64,000 nucleotides of DNA from Marinihelvus sp036351115. Lineage in GTDB: Bacteria; Pseudomonadota; Gammaproteobacteria; Xanthomonadales; SZUA-36. Numbering within the stretch: position 1 is the stretch's first letter; every line of letters begins with the position of its first letter. The translations under genes were made by a program, and so were the position numbers. Of the stretch, positions 1 to 9,067 are shown in pieces. The notes below the pieces were generated by a model. The model saw nothing but the letters and a program-made list of their open reading frames with translations. It searched no databases and was not told the origin of the DNA. The DNA is taken from NCBI GenBank assembly GCA_036351115.1, contig JAZBOL010000036.1, forward strand, positions 6,604-70,603, given 5' to 3'.

Positions 1-666
1 CTGGGCGAAAAACAGCAGCAGGGCGCGTCGCCGGATGCCAGGCGCCAGCAGCTCGGTCAGCCGCGGCGCTTTCCGGCGTCCCCGCTGCTCCGTGAACCGT
101 CGGGGTTCACGGATGAACCGGTGCACGATCCAGACGATCGGCAGGGACACCAGTCCGACGAGAAACAGCAGGCGCCAGCCGTGATGGCTCAGCAGCCAGG
201 CGGCCCACAGGCTGGCGAGCGCCCAGCCGAGGGGGTAACCGATCTGCAGGAAGCCCATGAACAGTCCCCGCAGGCGCGCAGGAAACTCCTCCGTGATGAT
301 GGCGCCGGTCACCGGGTAGCTGAGTCCGCCCACCCCGATGCTGGCGCCGCGCAGCGCCGCCAGGCTGGCCGCATTCGGCACGATGGCGTGCAGGGCCACG
401 AGAAAGGACGAACCGGCCAGGGAGAACTGGAACATGGCCTTGCGTCCCCAGCGGTCCGTGAGCAGCCCGAGCACCACGATGAGCGCTCCGCCGATGACGA
501 AGGCGCTCGACACGATGCTCATGACCCCGGTCAGGCTCAGGCCGAACTCTTCGCGGATCGACGGGATCGCGTAACCGAACAGGGCCAGGTCCATCTGCGC
601 GGTGGCGTAGGCGGCCAGGCAGATGGCAAAGGCGCGCAGGGGATAGCCGCGGATCTCAGCCCACAT
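1..666 (-). CDS. MFS transporter, N-terminal part (runs off the window edge)
   Basis: The visible 222 codons encode the N-terminal half of a major facilitator carrier, an inner-membrane secondary transporter of small solutes. Several long hydrophobic helices are visible, and the loop after helix 2 contains GLLTDRWGRK, the MFS motif A. The C-terminal half lies outside the window. The ATG at 666 overlaps the stop of the upstream VOC gene by 11 bases (ATGTGGGCTGA), so the two are probably translationally coupled. Substrate is unknown; the neighbouring VOC and reductase genes suggest an organic catabolite. Confidence 0.85.
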   Translation of the reverse strand, partial: MWAEIRGYPLRAFAICLAAYATAQMDLALFGYAIPSIREEFGLSLTGVMSIVSSAFVIGGALIVVLGLLTDRWGRKAMFQFSLAGSSFLVALHAIVPNAASLAALRGASIGVGGLSYPVTGAIITEEFPARLRGLFMGFLQIGYPLGWALASLWAAWLLSHHGWRLLFLVGLVSLPIVWIVHRFIREPRRFTEQRGRRKAPRLTELLAPGIRRRALLLFFAQ

Positions 667-1663
667 GAGCCGTGGCCAGCCATTGCAGGCCATCGCGCGC
701 GTCGAAGGTGAGCGCCGGATGGCCGAATTCGTCGTCGCGGATGTCGCTGATCCGCGTTCCGCCTGCGGCGGTCACCGCGTCGCGCAGTTCGCCGAGGCGG
801 TCGGTCTGCACCGAGTACAGGCACAGGTTGCGGGATCCGGCGCGACTGACGTCCCGCCGATCCGGCCGTTCGACGTGCGGCGAATAGACCTGGAGCAGCC
901 CGCTGGGAACCTCCGGCGCCCTCAGCCGTTCCACGTGAAAGGTCTCCTCGGGTTCGAGGCGGAGCGCTATCTTGGTCGGGGGTTCGTCTCCCGACACATG
1001 GGCCTCGCCGTAGGGGGCGGTCTCGAAGCCGAACACGGTTTTGTAAAACGCCGTGTCGAAGGCGTTCGGTGGCTGTACCAGGCTCGCGTGGCTTCCCTCC
1101 GTGTTGCGGAATGCCAGGGACGGGTCGAAGGTGCCGAAGCCGGGGCGGTCGAAGCCCCCGCGCTGGATAAAGGCCAGGCGAAAGCTTCGTCCGAACACCA
1201 GGGTTTCCCGCAGCCCGACGAAGGGGGCCCAGAAGGTCGGCTCGGGCGGCGGATGCGCGAGGGGGGCGTTGACCAGCGGTGATACCCACAGGCCCCAGCC
1301 TTCGATACTGGAGGGTGCGGTAAACGCATCGCGGACCTGCAGGATGTCCTGACAGTACATGCCCATCCACCGGCTGCCCGGCTCGAGGGGCAGGGCTTCG
1401 CCCAACCCGTCGTTACGACACCGGTCCCAGAGCTGGAGGCGAACATACCCGGTATTGAAGCTGCTGCAGCCGCTGTGCACGAGGCGAACGCTCCGCAGGG
1501 CTCGGTCGTGTCCGTACAGTGCCTCCGCCGCGTTCGCGGGCAGCGTCCCCTCGGCGACCGGGGTGAAGCCGAGGGCTTCCCAGAACCGCAGCAGGTCGTC
1601 CTCCTCGCCCCATTCCGCGCCGAAAACGAACTCGCTGACGCCCTGGGAAATCATCGCCGGCAT
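656..1663 (-). CDS. Two-domain VOC (glyoxalase/dioxygenase-fold) protein
   Basis: A 335-residue protein with two repeated vicinal-oxygen-chelate halves. The N-terminal half begins SEFVFGAEWGEEDDLLRFWE, and the second half includes FDTAFYKTVFGFETAPYG followed by a strand-rich C-terminus ending in DARDGLQWLATAHVG. Members include extradiol dioxygenases, glyoxalases, epimerases and binding proteins, so the reaction is open. There is no signal peptide, so it is cytoplasmic. It lies 4 bases downstream of a quinone-oxidoreductase-like gene and overlaps the MFS gene, which suggests one minus-strand operon. Family call is good; function unknown. Confidence 0.7.
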   Translation of the reverse strand: MPAMISQGVSEFVFGAEWGEEDDLLRFWEALGFTPVAEGTLPANAAEALYGHDRALRSVRLVHSGCSSFNTGYVRLQLWDRCRNDGLGEALPLEPGSRWMGMYCQDILQVRDAFTAPSSIEGWGLWVSPLVNAPLAHPPPEPTFWAPFVGLRETLVFGRSFRLAFIQRGGFDRPGFGTFDPSLAFRNTEGSHASLVQPPNAFDTAFYKTVFGFETAPYGEAHVSGDEPPTKIALRLEPEETFHVERLRAPEVPSGLLQVYSPHVERPDRRDVSRAGSRNLCLYSVQTDRLGELRDAVTAAGGTRISDIRDDEFGHPALTFDARDGLQWLATAHVG

Positions 1664-1667
1664 GGGA

Positions 1668-2648
1668 TCAGATCTCGCCCCCTGCCCGGATCAGCGTGCG
1701 ACCGGTCAGTTCCCGGGCTTCCCAGGCCCGGTGCGCTTCCGCCAGGTCTTCGAGATCCATGACGCGCTCCACGGGAATCCGGAAGCGGCCGTCGGCCAGC
1801 GCCGCATTCATGGCCTCGATTTCCGCGCCACCGCTGACCGCCTGGTGCACGTATTGCACGAATCCGGTCACGGAGCAGCAGGCGCCGATAAGCCGGGAGA
1901 CGTTGATGTCGGGTGCGACCCCGGCGGTGGCGCCCATGAAAATCAGGTTGCCCAGGGGCGCGATGGCATCGAGGTTTTTCAGGGCCCCGGGGCCCGCGTT
2001 ACCGTCGATGATCACATCCGCGCCGCGCTCGCCACCCAGGCGCTTGACGTGCTCGGGCCAGTCGTCCTCGAGGTAGTCCACGCCATGATCGGCTCCGAAG
2101 GTGAGGGCGTAGGCAACCTTGTCCGGCCCACCGGCCAGCGCGATGACCGTTGCGCCCGCCGCCTTGGCCACCTGGGTGGTGAGGGCGCCGACGGCGCCCG
2201 CAGCGGAATGGATGGCGACCACCTGGCCCGGCTGCACCTTCCCGGCGGAATGCACCAGCAGCCAGGCGGTGTAGGCGCAGGTCGAAAAGGCGGCCGCCGT
2301 GTGCCAGTCGAACGCCTCGGGCACGGGCACCAGTCGATCCGCCGCAGCCACGGCATAGTCCGCGTTCCCGCCCCACAGGCCGTTGCAGGCGACGCGACGC
2401 CCAACCAGCGCCGGGTCGCCGTCCGGCCCAACCGCCTCGACCCGGCCCGCGTACTCGAAGCCCGGTGTGAAGGGAAAGCCCGGGTGCATCCAGTCGATGC
2501 GGTTGGCCCGGGCATGGGTGTCCAGGGGGTTCAGGGCCGCATAGGCGATCCGGATGCGAACTTCCCCCGCTCCGGGCTCCGGCGCCGGAGTGTCCTCGAT
2601 GCGAATCACTTCCGGTCCGCCGGGTTCGTGTATTCGGGCTGCGCGCAT
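1668..2648 (-). CDS. Zinc-independent medium-chain reductase (quinone oxidoreductase-like)
   Basis: A 326-residue NAD(P)H-dependent oxidoreductase of the MDR superfamily. The GroES-like half has ALNPLDTHARANRIDW and PGFEYAGRVEAVG. The Rossmann half has the nucleotide-binding turn HSAAGAVGALTTQVAKAAGA. The cysteine-rich structural zinc loop of alcohol dehydrogenases is absent, which points to the quinone-reductase/enoyl-reductase branch. The ATG at 2648 gives the family N-terminus MRAARIHEPGGPEV; an in-frame extension upstream would run into the neighbouring gene. It probably reduces an activated double bond or quinone in the local catabolic route. Confidence 0.82.
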   Translation of the reverse strand: MRAARIHEPGGPEVIRIEDTPAPEPGAGEVRIRIAYAALNPLDTHARANRIDWMHPGFPFTPGFEYAGRVEAVGPDGDPALVGRRVACNGLWGGNADYAVAAADRLVPVPEAFDWHTAAAFSTCAYTAWLLVHSAGKVQPGQVVAIHSAAGAVGALTTQVAKAAGATVIALAGGPDKVAYALTFGADHGVDYLEDDWPEHVKRLGGERGADVIIDGNAGPGALKNLDAIAPLGNLIFMGATAGVAPDINVSRLIGACCSVTGFVQYVHQAVSGGAEIEAMNAALADGRFRIPVERVMDLEDLAEAHRAWEARELTGRTLIRAGGEI

Positions 2649-2679
2649 GGTCAGGGTCCTCTCAACGGTGTCATTGAAT

Positions 2680-3342
2680 TCATAGCAGATGAACGCCCAG
2701 GGCCGTATTGACCAGCAGCCCGATCCAGATCGCGACCACGAAGGGGCGGGTGCCGCCAATGCTGCGGCGAATGGCCGTGTTCTCCGCCTCGCCGGCCTCA
2801 CCGGCGGCCAGGGCGGCGAAGGCCGGACCGAAAGGCCGGAGGCGAACCCGCACGAGCAGTCCGCATACCACGAGGCCGGCGAAGATGGCCAGCTTGATCG
2901 CGGCCCAGGCGCTGAATCCGGTGATCAGTCCGAGGAGCGCCGCCCCGGAGAATCCCAGCAGGGTCACCACGACGCCGGTCCGGAATACGAAATCCACCGT
3001 CGTGAGCCAGGCGAGTTTGCCGCCGTGGGCCCTGAAGTGGAGGATCAGCACCATGGCAAGCCACGCGAGGGCCAGTGCCCAGGTCAGCGGAACGATCCAA
3101 CCCGGCGCCGTGATGTAGCCGAGCCGCACCGCCAGGTGAACGCCGAGGGGCAGCATGAGGGTCATGCTGACGCGCGGCGCCTGGTCCAGGGCAAACAGCA
3201 TCTTTGCCGCGGAGAGGCGGACGGCCGTTGGTTTGCGGTCGTCACACAGGACGAAGCTGCTGTAGAAGACGCCGAGGTCCGCGCCGAGCCAGTAGACCAG
3301 GCCCAGGATGTGCGCGAACTGGAGGAGGGCGATGTCAGTCAT
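2680..3342 (-). CDS. Integral membrane protein with conserved His pair (CopD/HemJ-like topology)
   Basis: A 220-residue protein with about five hydrophobic helices. Helix 1 reads LLQFAHILGLVYWLGADLGV, and a second His lies in LMLPLGVHLAVRLG (His11 and His69). A paralogue at 35735-36415 keeps both His residues, an Arg about 12 residues before the second His, and an IK..IFAGL helix. Similar small His-containing membrane proteins (CopD, HemJ) bind haem or copper, so haem ligation is a reasonable inference, not shown. The start overlaps the stop of the exported VOC gene by 8 bases, so the two are likely coupled. Confidence 0.6.
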   Translation of the reverse strand: MTDIALLQFAHILGLVYWLGADLGVFYSSFVLCDDRKPTAVRLSAAKMLFALDQAPRVSMTLMLPLGVHLAVRLGYITAPGWIVPLTWALALAWLAMVLILHFRAHGGKLAWLTTVDFVFRTGVVVTLLGFSGAALLGLITGFSAWAAIKLAIFAGLVVCGLLVRVRLRPFGPAFAALAAGEAGEAENTAIRRSIGGTRPFVVAIWIGLLVNTALGVHLL

Positions 3343-3871
3343 GGCTCGCGGTCTTGTCCACGTCGCTCTTCAGCAATTCGAAGAACACGATCCGCACGCC
3401 GTCCGGATCCAGGATCATCGCCTCCCGTCCAAACGGCTTGCCGGAAAAATCATTCAAGGGCGTGGGCGGCAGGATGACGGTGACGCCGGCGGTTGTCGCT
3501 CGGGCCATGATCTCGTCCAGGCGCGTGGTGTTGATGACGAGGGCGGGCGCGTGGCGCGCATTGCTCTCGGCGTCCACCGACAGCCCCTCGGCATGCACCA
3601 GCGCCAGGGCCCGCGGTTGCGCTGGACTGGCATCGAGAAGCACGAGCCGTGGCGTGACACCCTCCGGGATGTGGAACATGGTGCGCAGGGCCGGGGTGTC
3701 GTAACGGGCGTCTCCGCTGACGGTGAACCCGAGCAGGTCTGTGTAAAAGGCGAGGCTTCGGTCCATGTCTTCCACGGTCAGGGTGGCGCGCTGCAGCTGC
3801 AGTTCGGCCTGGCCGGGCACGGCGGCCATCCCAAGAAACAGGACGAAGAATATCTTAATTAAATGTTTCAT
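3335..3871 (-). CDS. Exported VOC-fold protein
   Basis: A 178-residue single VOC domain behind a cleavable signal peptide (MKHLIKIFFVLFLGMAAVPG, then QAE). The mature part shows the typical pattern: LTVEDMDRSLAFYTDLLGF near the start and AMILDPDGVRIVFFELL at the end. VOC proteins are usually cytoplasmic, so a periplasmic form is unusual. It resembles the cytoplasmic VOC protein at 16267-16722. The next gene downstream encodes a putative haem or copper membrane protein and overlaps it by 8 bases. A periplasmic binding or lyase role is possible; the substrate is unknown. Confidence 0.7.
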   Translation of the reverse strand: MKHLIKIFFVLFLGMAAVPGQAELQLQRATLTVEDMDRSLAFYTDLLGFTVSGDARYDTPALRTMFHIPEGVTPRLVLLDASPAQPRALALVHAEGLSVDAESNARHAPALVINTTRLDEIMARATTAGVTVILPPTPLNDFSGKPFGREAMILDPDGVRIVFFELLKSDVDKTASHD

Positions 3872-3905
3872 AACATATAGATAGAGTAATTATAGAGAAT
3901 TGATA

Positions 3906-5120
3906 TTAGCTCTGTTTCGTGCTTTGCGAGCGAGGTCTGGGAGAGAACAGGCGAACCGCGAACCAGCTGAGTGCGGTCAACAGCGCCGACAGGGCGATCA
4001 GCCCGGTGACCGGCAGGTAATCCCCACGGTAGACGAGACCGCCCAGGACCGTGAACACACCGCCCAGGACGATTCCCACGGAACTCGAGAGGCCCGATGC
4101 GGTACCCGCCATCTGCGGGAACAGGTTGACGGCGCCGGCCAGGGCGCCCGGCGTGGTCGTACCCGCGGCCACCATGATGCATCCCAGGGGCACGAGCACC
4201 GTGGCCATGGTGACGCCGAATCGCCAGACCAGCAGGGGGGCCAGCAGCCCACCGGCCAGCACGAGCAGAACGCTGCCGTCCATGACCCGGTGCAGGTCGA
4301 GCACCCGGAAGAGGCGTCCGGACACCATGGCACCGATGACATAGGTAATGGCCATGCCGCCCCACCACAGGCCGAACTCCGCCTCGCCGATGCCCAGTTG
4401 CTGCTCGAACACGGCCGCGCCCACCGCGAGGAAGGCGAAGAAGCAACCCTGGACGAAGCCGAAGATAAAGGTGTAGCCCATAAAGGCCGGCGTGCGGAGC
4501 AGGCGGCCATAGTGGCCAAACCAGTCGCCCAGTCTGGGACGCGTGTGTTCCGGCCGCAGCGTTTCCGGCAGGGCGAAAAAGATCCAGGCCCAGATCACCG
4601 CGCCCAGGGCTGCGGTCACGATAAACACGCTCTGCCAGCCGCCGGTCGCACCGAGCCACCCGCCCGCGATGGGCGCGAGGATGGGGGCGAAGCCCATGGC
4701 CGCCGCGATGTAGGCCAGCGCCTCCGTGGCCCCGCGGGCATCGTTCGTGTCCCGGACCACGGCGCGACTGGCTACCGTGCCCACGCTGACACCCACGGCC
4801 TGCAGAAAACGCAGGAAGACCAGAGCCTCGAGGTGCTGGGCCCGGCTGGCCAGCAAACTCGCGAGGATAAAGAGCGCAAAGCCGCCCAGCAGCACCGGGC
4901 GACGTCCGAAGCGGTCGCACAGGTACCCGTTGAAGGGTTGCGCAGCCGCGAGACCGAAGAGATAGGCGGAAATCAGGAACTGCACCTGGCCCGTGGTCGC
5001 GTTGAAGTCCACGGCGATCATGAGCAGCAACGGGACGGTAATCGTCACCCCGAACGGAGACAGGCCGCTCGCAGCGCCGAGCAGCAGGACCGACGGTCGA
5101 TAATCCGGGGATGCGCTCAT
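3906..5120 (-). CDS. Bcr/CflA-type MFS drug/metabolite transporter
   Basis: A 404-residue, 12-helix MFS protein. The motif GYLCDRFGRRPVLLGG is the loop 2-3 motif A, and FLRFLQAVGVSVGTVASRAV followed by VRD matches the Bcr/CflA drug:H+ antiporter signature. It acts at the inner membrane as a proton-coupled carrier. It is divergent from the TonB receptor at 5392, with 271 bases between them that hold an AT-rich box shared with other units here. It may export an intermediate or import a substrate; direction and substrate are not determined. Confidence 0.8.
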   Translation of the reverse strand: MSASPDYRPSVLLLGAASGLSPFGVTITVPLLLMIAVDFNATTGQVQFLISAYLFGLAAAQPFNGYLCDRFGRRPVLLGGFALFILASLLASRAQHLEALVFLRFLQAVGVSVGTVASRAVVRDTNDARGATEALAYIAAAMGFAPILAPIAGGWLGATGGWQSVFIVTAALGAVIWAWIFFALPETLRPEHTRPRLGDWFGHYGRLLRTPAFMGYTFIFGFVQGCFFAFLAVGAAVFEQQLGIGEAEFGLWWGGMAITYVIGAMVSGRLFRVLDLHRVMDGSVLLVLAGGLLAPLLVWRFGVTMATVLVPLGCIMVAAGTTTPGALAGAVNLFPQMAGTASGLSSSVGIVLGGVFTVLGGLVYRGDYLPVTGLIALSALLTALSWFAVRLFSPRPRSQSTKQS

Positions 5121-5199
5121 CCTCCGCCGGCTTGGCGGGACGGCGAAAAGGTCATGCGAACTGGCAAGTGTTCTCCTGGTTTTGACGGCGAGAAAGAAT

Positions 5200-5223
5200 T
5201 AAAGATATATTAATATAACCTTA
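5200..5223 (+). promoter_or_regulatory. AT-rich box B (AAAGWTATA family)
   Basis: The sequence AAAGATATATTAATATAACC stands out in GC-rich DNA. It lies between the divergent MFS and TonB receptor genes. The AAAGATATA core recurs at 11888-11911 and, on the other strand, at 35592-35615; close variants occur at 17260-17283 and 33547-33570. It may be an operator, a promoter -10 region, or both. Confidence 0.45.
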
Positions 5224-5391
5224 AGCGTAATTTGGGCAGTCAGCCATCGCAATGAAGCGGCCATGGAAGACAGCAATACCCGGTGGGCGTTCCGCGATCG
5301 CGCCGGCCCCTGTCGGTGCGGCTTACTGCCTTCGGCGCTACCTCGAGCTCTTCTGTTCCCCCAAGCCCCACATCGCCTCCGGAGGCAACCC

Positions 5392-7953
5392 ATGAAACTG
5401 AAGAAAAACGTGCTGGCCCTCAGCACGGCGCTGGCCTGTGCCTCGACCGTGCCCCTGCAACCGGCCCTGGCCCAGGATCAGTCTGGCGACGAAATGGACG
5501 CGCTTCTCGAGGAAGTGATCGTGACGGCCCGTAAACGCGAGGAATCGCTCCAGGAGATTCCCGTGGCCATCACCGCCTTCGGCGCCCAGGAGATCGCCTC
5601 CCAGGACATCCGCGACCTCGAGAGCGTCGCCGACTTCACCCCGGGCTTCCAGTTCCAGAACCAGGGCAACCAGCAGCCCGGACGCTACAACACGCAGCTC
5701 CAGTTCCGGGGCCTGACCACGGCGCAGTTCTCCCCGAGCTTTGCGACCGGCGCCCTGTTCATCGACGGCATCTACGTGCTCAACGGCGGCACGTCCCTGG
5801 GCCTCATGGACGTTGAGCGGGTGGAAGTGATCAAGGGGCCCCAGGCGGCCTACTTCGGCCGCAACACCTTCGGCGGCGCGGTGAACATCATCACCCGGGA
5901 CCCGAACATGGCCACCTTCGCCGGCGAGGCCATGGTGCGCTTCACGGACCGCTCGAACAACGAGATCAACGCGATCATCGAGGGCCCGATCATCCAGGAC
6001 GTGCTGTCCTTCAGCCTGAGCGGCCGGTACTACGACAAGGAAGGCCACTGGACCGCCACCGACGGCGGCCGGACCGGTGACGAACAGACGTCGACCTTCA
6101 ACGGAGTCGTCAAGTGGAACGCCACGGACGCCCTCGAGTTCAAGCTGCGTTACGCATACTCGGAGGACGACGACGGCCCGCCGGCCCAGGCCTTCGTATC
6201 CGGGTTTCTGAACGACAGTTGCTCCGGCCTGACCATCGATTCCCCGGAAGGCCCCGTCATGCCGATGAATTACATCTGCGGCACCGTACCCTACGGCAAT
6301 GCGGTCAACGTCGATCCGGGCGCCGGCGTGATTTCCTCGAACACCTTTCTGCCGCAGTACGTGATCGACACGGGGCTGACGGATCCGGCCACCAACATAC
6401 CGGGCCTGCCGCAGGTCGACGATGTGGGGCTGCTGCGTGAAACCACCCGCTGGAGTTTCTTCGGCGGCTACGCCTTCGACAACGGCTCGAGCATCGACTT
6501 CAACTACGGCAGCAATGAGCAGAAGGCCAACTGGATTCGTGACTTCGACCTATCGGACCGCATCAGCTGGTTTTCCCGGGACCCGCAGTTCCTCGAAGAT
6601 GAGAGCTACGAAATTCGCTTTACCAGCCCGCAGGACCAGCGCTTCCGCTGGCTGGTCGGCTACAACTACTACGAGCAGGAATTCACCTCATCCGGGGGCG
6701 GCGGTGACGCCACGACCTCGTGCTTTGCCACCAACCAGGTGCCAATTTCCGACAACTATCCGGCGGACTGCATTGGTGGCGTGCCGGGCATCGTGAACCT
6801 CCTCTTCCGCAACTCGCTGGCCGGTTCGGACGAGGCCGAGGTGCAGGGCATCTTCGGCGCCATCGACTTCGACATCACGGACAGCATCACGGCCATCATC
6901 GAGGGTCGCTGGCAGGAGGATAAATTCCGCAAGGGCGCCACGACCTTCGCCGACTCGCCCACGGTCATCTCGGAGACCTTCGACGACTTCCTGCCACGCG
7001 TGATTCTGCGCTGGACGCCGACCGATGGCACGAATCTCTACGCCAGCTACTCGGAGGGCCAGATTGCCGGCGACTTCAACACCTTCTTCATCAGCGCCGA
7101 TGACCGGGAACGGGCCCAGTACCTGGCCCAGGATCCCCGCATCCAGGAAAGCCTCGATGCGGAGACCCTCGAGGCCTGGGAAATCGGCTGGAAACAGGCC
7201 CTGGCCGGCGGCCGGGGTCAGTTGAACCTGGCGGCGTACTACTACACCTGGGAGAACATCAAGGGCCGGTCCTCCTTCCTGATCAACGAGACCTGTCGTT
7301 CCGGGGACATCGGTACGCCCGAGTGTGATCCGGCCAATGGCATCGGGGTGGGTGATCCGAAGCAGATCCCGGGACCGGACGGCGAGCTGACGCCATTTTT
7401 CAACGCCCGGAACACGCTGTTGCCGGGTGATGCCACGATCCTGGGCCTCGAGGCGGAGTTTCTCTGGGCGTTCACGGAAAACCTGCTGTTCCAGCTGAAC
7501 TACTCCTACATCGATTCGGAATACGACGACTACGAGTTCAACTTCGTGCGCCCCATCGCAGGCTACGCCCAGATGCGCGGCAACCAGACGCCTCGCCAGC
7601 CCAAGCACAGCGGCAACACGGCGCTGACCTGGAACTACGAGCTCTTCAGCAATCCGTCCTACCTGCGGGGCGACGCCTTCTACCAGGGCGAGGCCTTCGT
7701 GGACGAGTCCAACCTGGCCAAGATCAGTGACTACTGGCTGGTGAACCTGCGAACGGGCATGGACTTCGGTGAGCACTGGACGCTGGAACTGTTCGTGACG
7801 AACCTGTTCGACGAGGAAGCCTGGGCAACCGGCGCGCGCTGGACCGACTTTTCCAGCCCGACCCAATTCCCGTTCCTGACGGCGAAGCAGGGCGTAGCGG
7901 TGTCGCCGCTCGACAAGCGCGAGTACGGGCTGCGGGCGTTCTTCCGATTCTGA
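5392..7953 (+). CDS. TonB-dependent outer-membrane receptor
   Basis: An 853-residue receptor that imports a substrate across the outer membrane using TonB energy. It has a signal peptide (MKLKKNVLALSTALACAS...ALAQ), a TonB-box-like segment EEVIVTARKREESLQ, a plug domain with VERVEVIKGPQAAYFGRNTF, and a long beta-barrel ending in an aromatic residue (LRAFFRF). The ATG at 5392 is preceded by GGAGG and gives the correct signal peptide; an in-frame upstream extension lacks one. It looks like the multi-paralogue receptors common in oligotrophic proteobacteria. Ligand is unknown, but the setting suggests a catabolic substrate rather than a siderophore. A strong terminator follows. Confidence 0.9.
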   Translation: MKLKKNVLALSTALACASTVPLQPALAQDQSGDEMDALLEEVIVTARKREESLQEIPVAITAFGAQEIASQDIRDLESVADFTPGFQFQNQGNQQPGRYNTQLQFRGLTTAQFSPSFATGALFIDGIYVLNGGTSLGLMDVERVEVIKGPQAAYFGRNTFGGAVNIITRDPNMATFAGEAMVRFTDRSNNEINAIIEGPIIQDVLSFSLSGRYYDKEGHWTATDGGRTGDEQTSTFNGVVKWNATDALEFKLRYAYSEDDDGPPAQAFVSGFLNDSCSGLTIDSPEGPVMPMNYICGTVPYGNAVNVDPGAGVISSNTFLPQYVIDTGLTDPATNIPGLPQVDDVGLLRETTRWSFFGGYAFDNGSSIDFNYGSNEQKANWIRDFDLSDRISWFSRDPQFLEDESYEIRFTSPQDQRFRWLVGYNYYEQEFTSSGGGGDATTSCFATNQVPISDNYPADCIGGVPGIVNLLFRNSLAGSDEAEVQGIFGAIDFDITDSITAIIEGRWQEDKFRKGATTFADSPTVISETFDDFLPRVILRWTPTDGTNLYASYSEGQIAGDFNTFFISADDRERAQYLAQDPRIQESLDAETLEAWEIGWKQALAGGRGQLNLAAYYYTWENIKGRSSFLINETCRSGDIGTPECDPANGIGVGDPKQIPGPDGELTPFFNARNTLLPGDATILGLEAEFLWAFTENLLFQLNYSYIDSEYDDYEFNFVRPIAGYAQMRGNQTPRQPKHSGNTALTWNYELFSNPSYLRGDAFYQGEAFVDESNLAKISDYWLVNLRTGMDFGEHWTLELFVTNLFDEEAWATGARWTDFSSPTQFPFLTAKQGVAVSPLDKREYGLRAFFRF

Positions 7954-7992
7954 GTACCCCGTGCAAACCCCTCGAGCGGGGGTGAGTGTGTG

Positions 7993-8018
7993 ACGGGCGC
8001 CTCGGCGCCCGTTTTTTT
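7993..8018 (+). terminator. Rho-independent terminator after the TonB receptor
   Basis: The perfect GC-rich inverted repeat ACGGGCGCC / GGCGCCCGT is followed directly by seven T residues, 40 bases after the receptor stop codon. The convergent gene on the other strand ends at 8081. Confidence 0.85.
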
Positions 8019-8080
8019 GAGGGAAGGCCGCGTGCCGGCGGGCTCGGCGGCGAAACCGGGCCTCCGGGTTGTCTGGGCGG

Positions 8081-8740
8081 TTAGCCGGACGCCGCCGCTT
8101 CCAGCGCCGCCACGTCCTCGAGGAGTTCTTCGATGAGCATGCCCACGTAGTAATCCGTGGAAAGCTCGTTGGCGCGTTCGAGGTAGGCGCGCAGGTCGGC
8201 GACGGGAATGTCCACGCCGCAGGCGTCGAAATCACCCTGCATGGTGTGGCGAGGCAGGGCGATGAGGGCCGCCAGGCGCTGGTATTTTGCGCCGCGGATC
8301 CAGAGTTCCTGCGCCTTGCAGATGTCGGGGTCGATGGTCAGACCGAGGGAATAGAGGTAGCCGATGACGAACAGGGACTGCGGGTAGTCCTGTTCCAGAG
8401 CCTTGAGACGGTAGGGCATGGCCTTCTCGCCCATGCCGGAGTAACCGTAGGCGCGACCCAGCTGGTAGTTGAGACGCGGGTTTTCCGGGTCCGCGGCCAC
8501 CGCGGCCTCGCAGGCGGCGATGGCGGCCGGCTTGTCCATGGCTGACTGGCTCACCGGTGGCGCCACGTGGCCGGGATCGCGGCCATGGGATGCCTGGCGG
8601 TCGCACTCGGTGACTTCCTGGGACCAGCGGCTGAAATCGTAATCCTCGAACTCGACGGCCCCGGAGGGTGTGGTGGCGAGCAGGGCGAGGATAGCGAATA
8701 GTGATGTGAACGGTGTTCGGCTCTTGGCGTGGACTGTCAT
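8081..8740 (-). CDS. Exported TPR/Sel1-like repeat protein
   Basis: A 219-residue protein with an N-terminal signal peptide (hydrophobic SLFAILALLATTPSGA). Two helical-repeat units follow: AIAACEAAVAADPENPRLNY with LGRAYGYSGMGEKAMPY, then LFVIGYLYSLGLTIDPDICK. These match tetratricopeptide/Sel1-type repeats, which mediate protein contacts. The ATG at 8740 overlaps the stop of the DUF1330 gene by 4 bases (ATGA) and precedes the signal peptide directly. The partner is unknown. It is the last gene of a minus-strand run that includes an MFS carrier and an aldehyde dehydrogenase. Confidence 0.7.
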   Translation of the reverse strand: MTVHAKSRTPFTSLFAILALLATTPSGAVEFEDYDFSRWSQEVTECDRQASHGRDPGHVAPPVSQSAMDKPAAIAACEAAVAADPENPRLNYQLGRAYGYSGMGEKAMPYRLKALEQDYPQSLFVIGYLYSLGLTIDPDICKAQELWIRGAKYQRLAALIALPRHTMQGDFDACGVDIPVADLRAYLERANELSTDYYVGMLIEELLEDVAALEAAASG

Positions 8741-9051
8741 TTTACGTCTCCCGAAATGCCAGGGGCTTCGATGAGCAGGACCTGGCATTCCGCGATGCCC
8801 TCCCGCAGCTTCTTGATCTCCCGGTACTCCGGCGAGTCCCAGAACGCTTTCGCGGCCGCCTTGTCCGGCCATTCGGAGATCACCATGGAGGCACCGTCCC
8901 CGAAGTCGCCTTCGAGGCATTCCGCCCCAGGACCCATGAGCAGGTAACGGCCGCCCATTTGCTGAACCAGCGCGGCGGCGGCCTTGCCGTAGCCACTGAT
9001 AAAACGGTCACGGTCGGAAATGTCGGCGGTAACGATCATGTAGGCAGGCAT
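8737..9051 (-). CDS. DUF1330 family protein
   Basis: A 104-residue ferredoxin-like-fold protein of the DUF1330 type. It starts MPAYMIVTADISDRDRFISG and has the family pattern of a central MVISEWPDKAAAKAFWDSPE and a later EIKKLREG. Length fits the family (about 95-105). Members are small dimeric alpha/beta barrel proteins with no agreed reaction. It is coupled by a 4-base overlap to the TPR gene and lies 16 bases downstream of an MFS carrier, so it belongs to the same operon. Confidence 0.8.
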   Translation of the reverse strand: MPAYMIVTADISDRDRFISGYGKAAAALVQQMGGRYLLMGPGAECLEGDFGDGASMVISEWPDKAAAKAFWDSPEYREIKKLREGIAECQVLLIEAPGISGDVK

Positions 9052-9067
9052 GGCGTTTTCCTCGTGG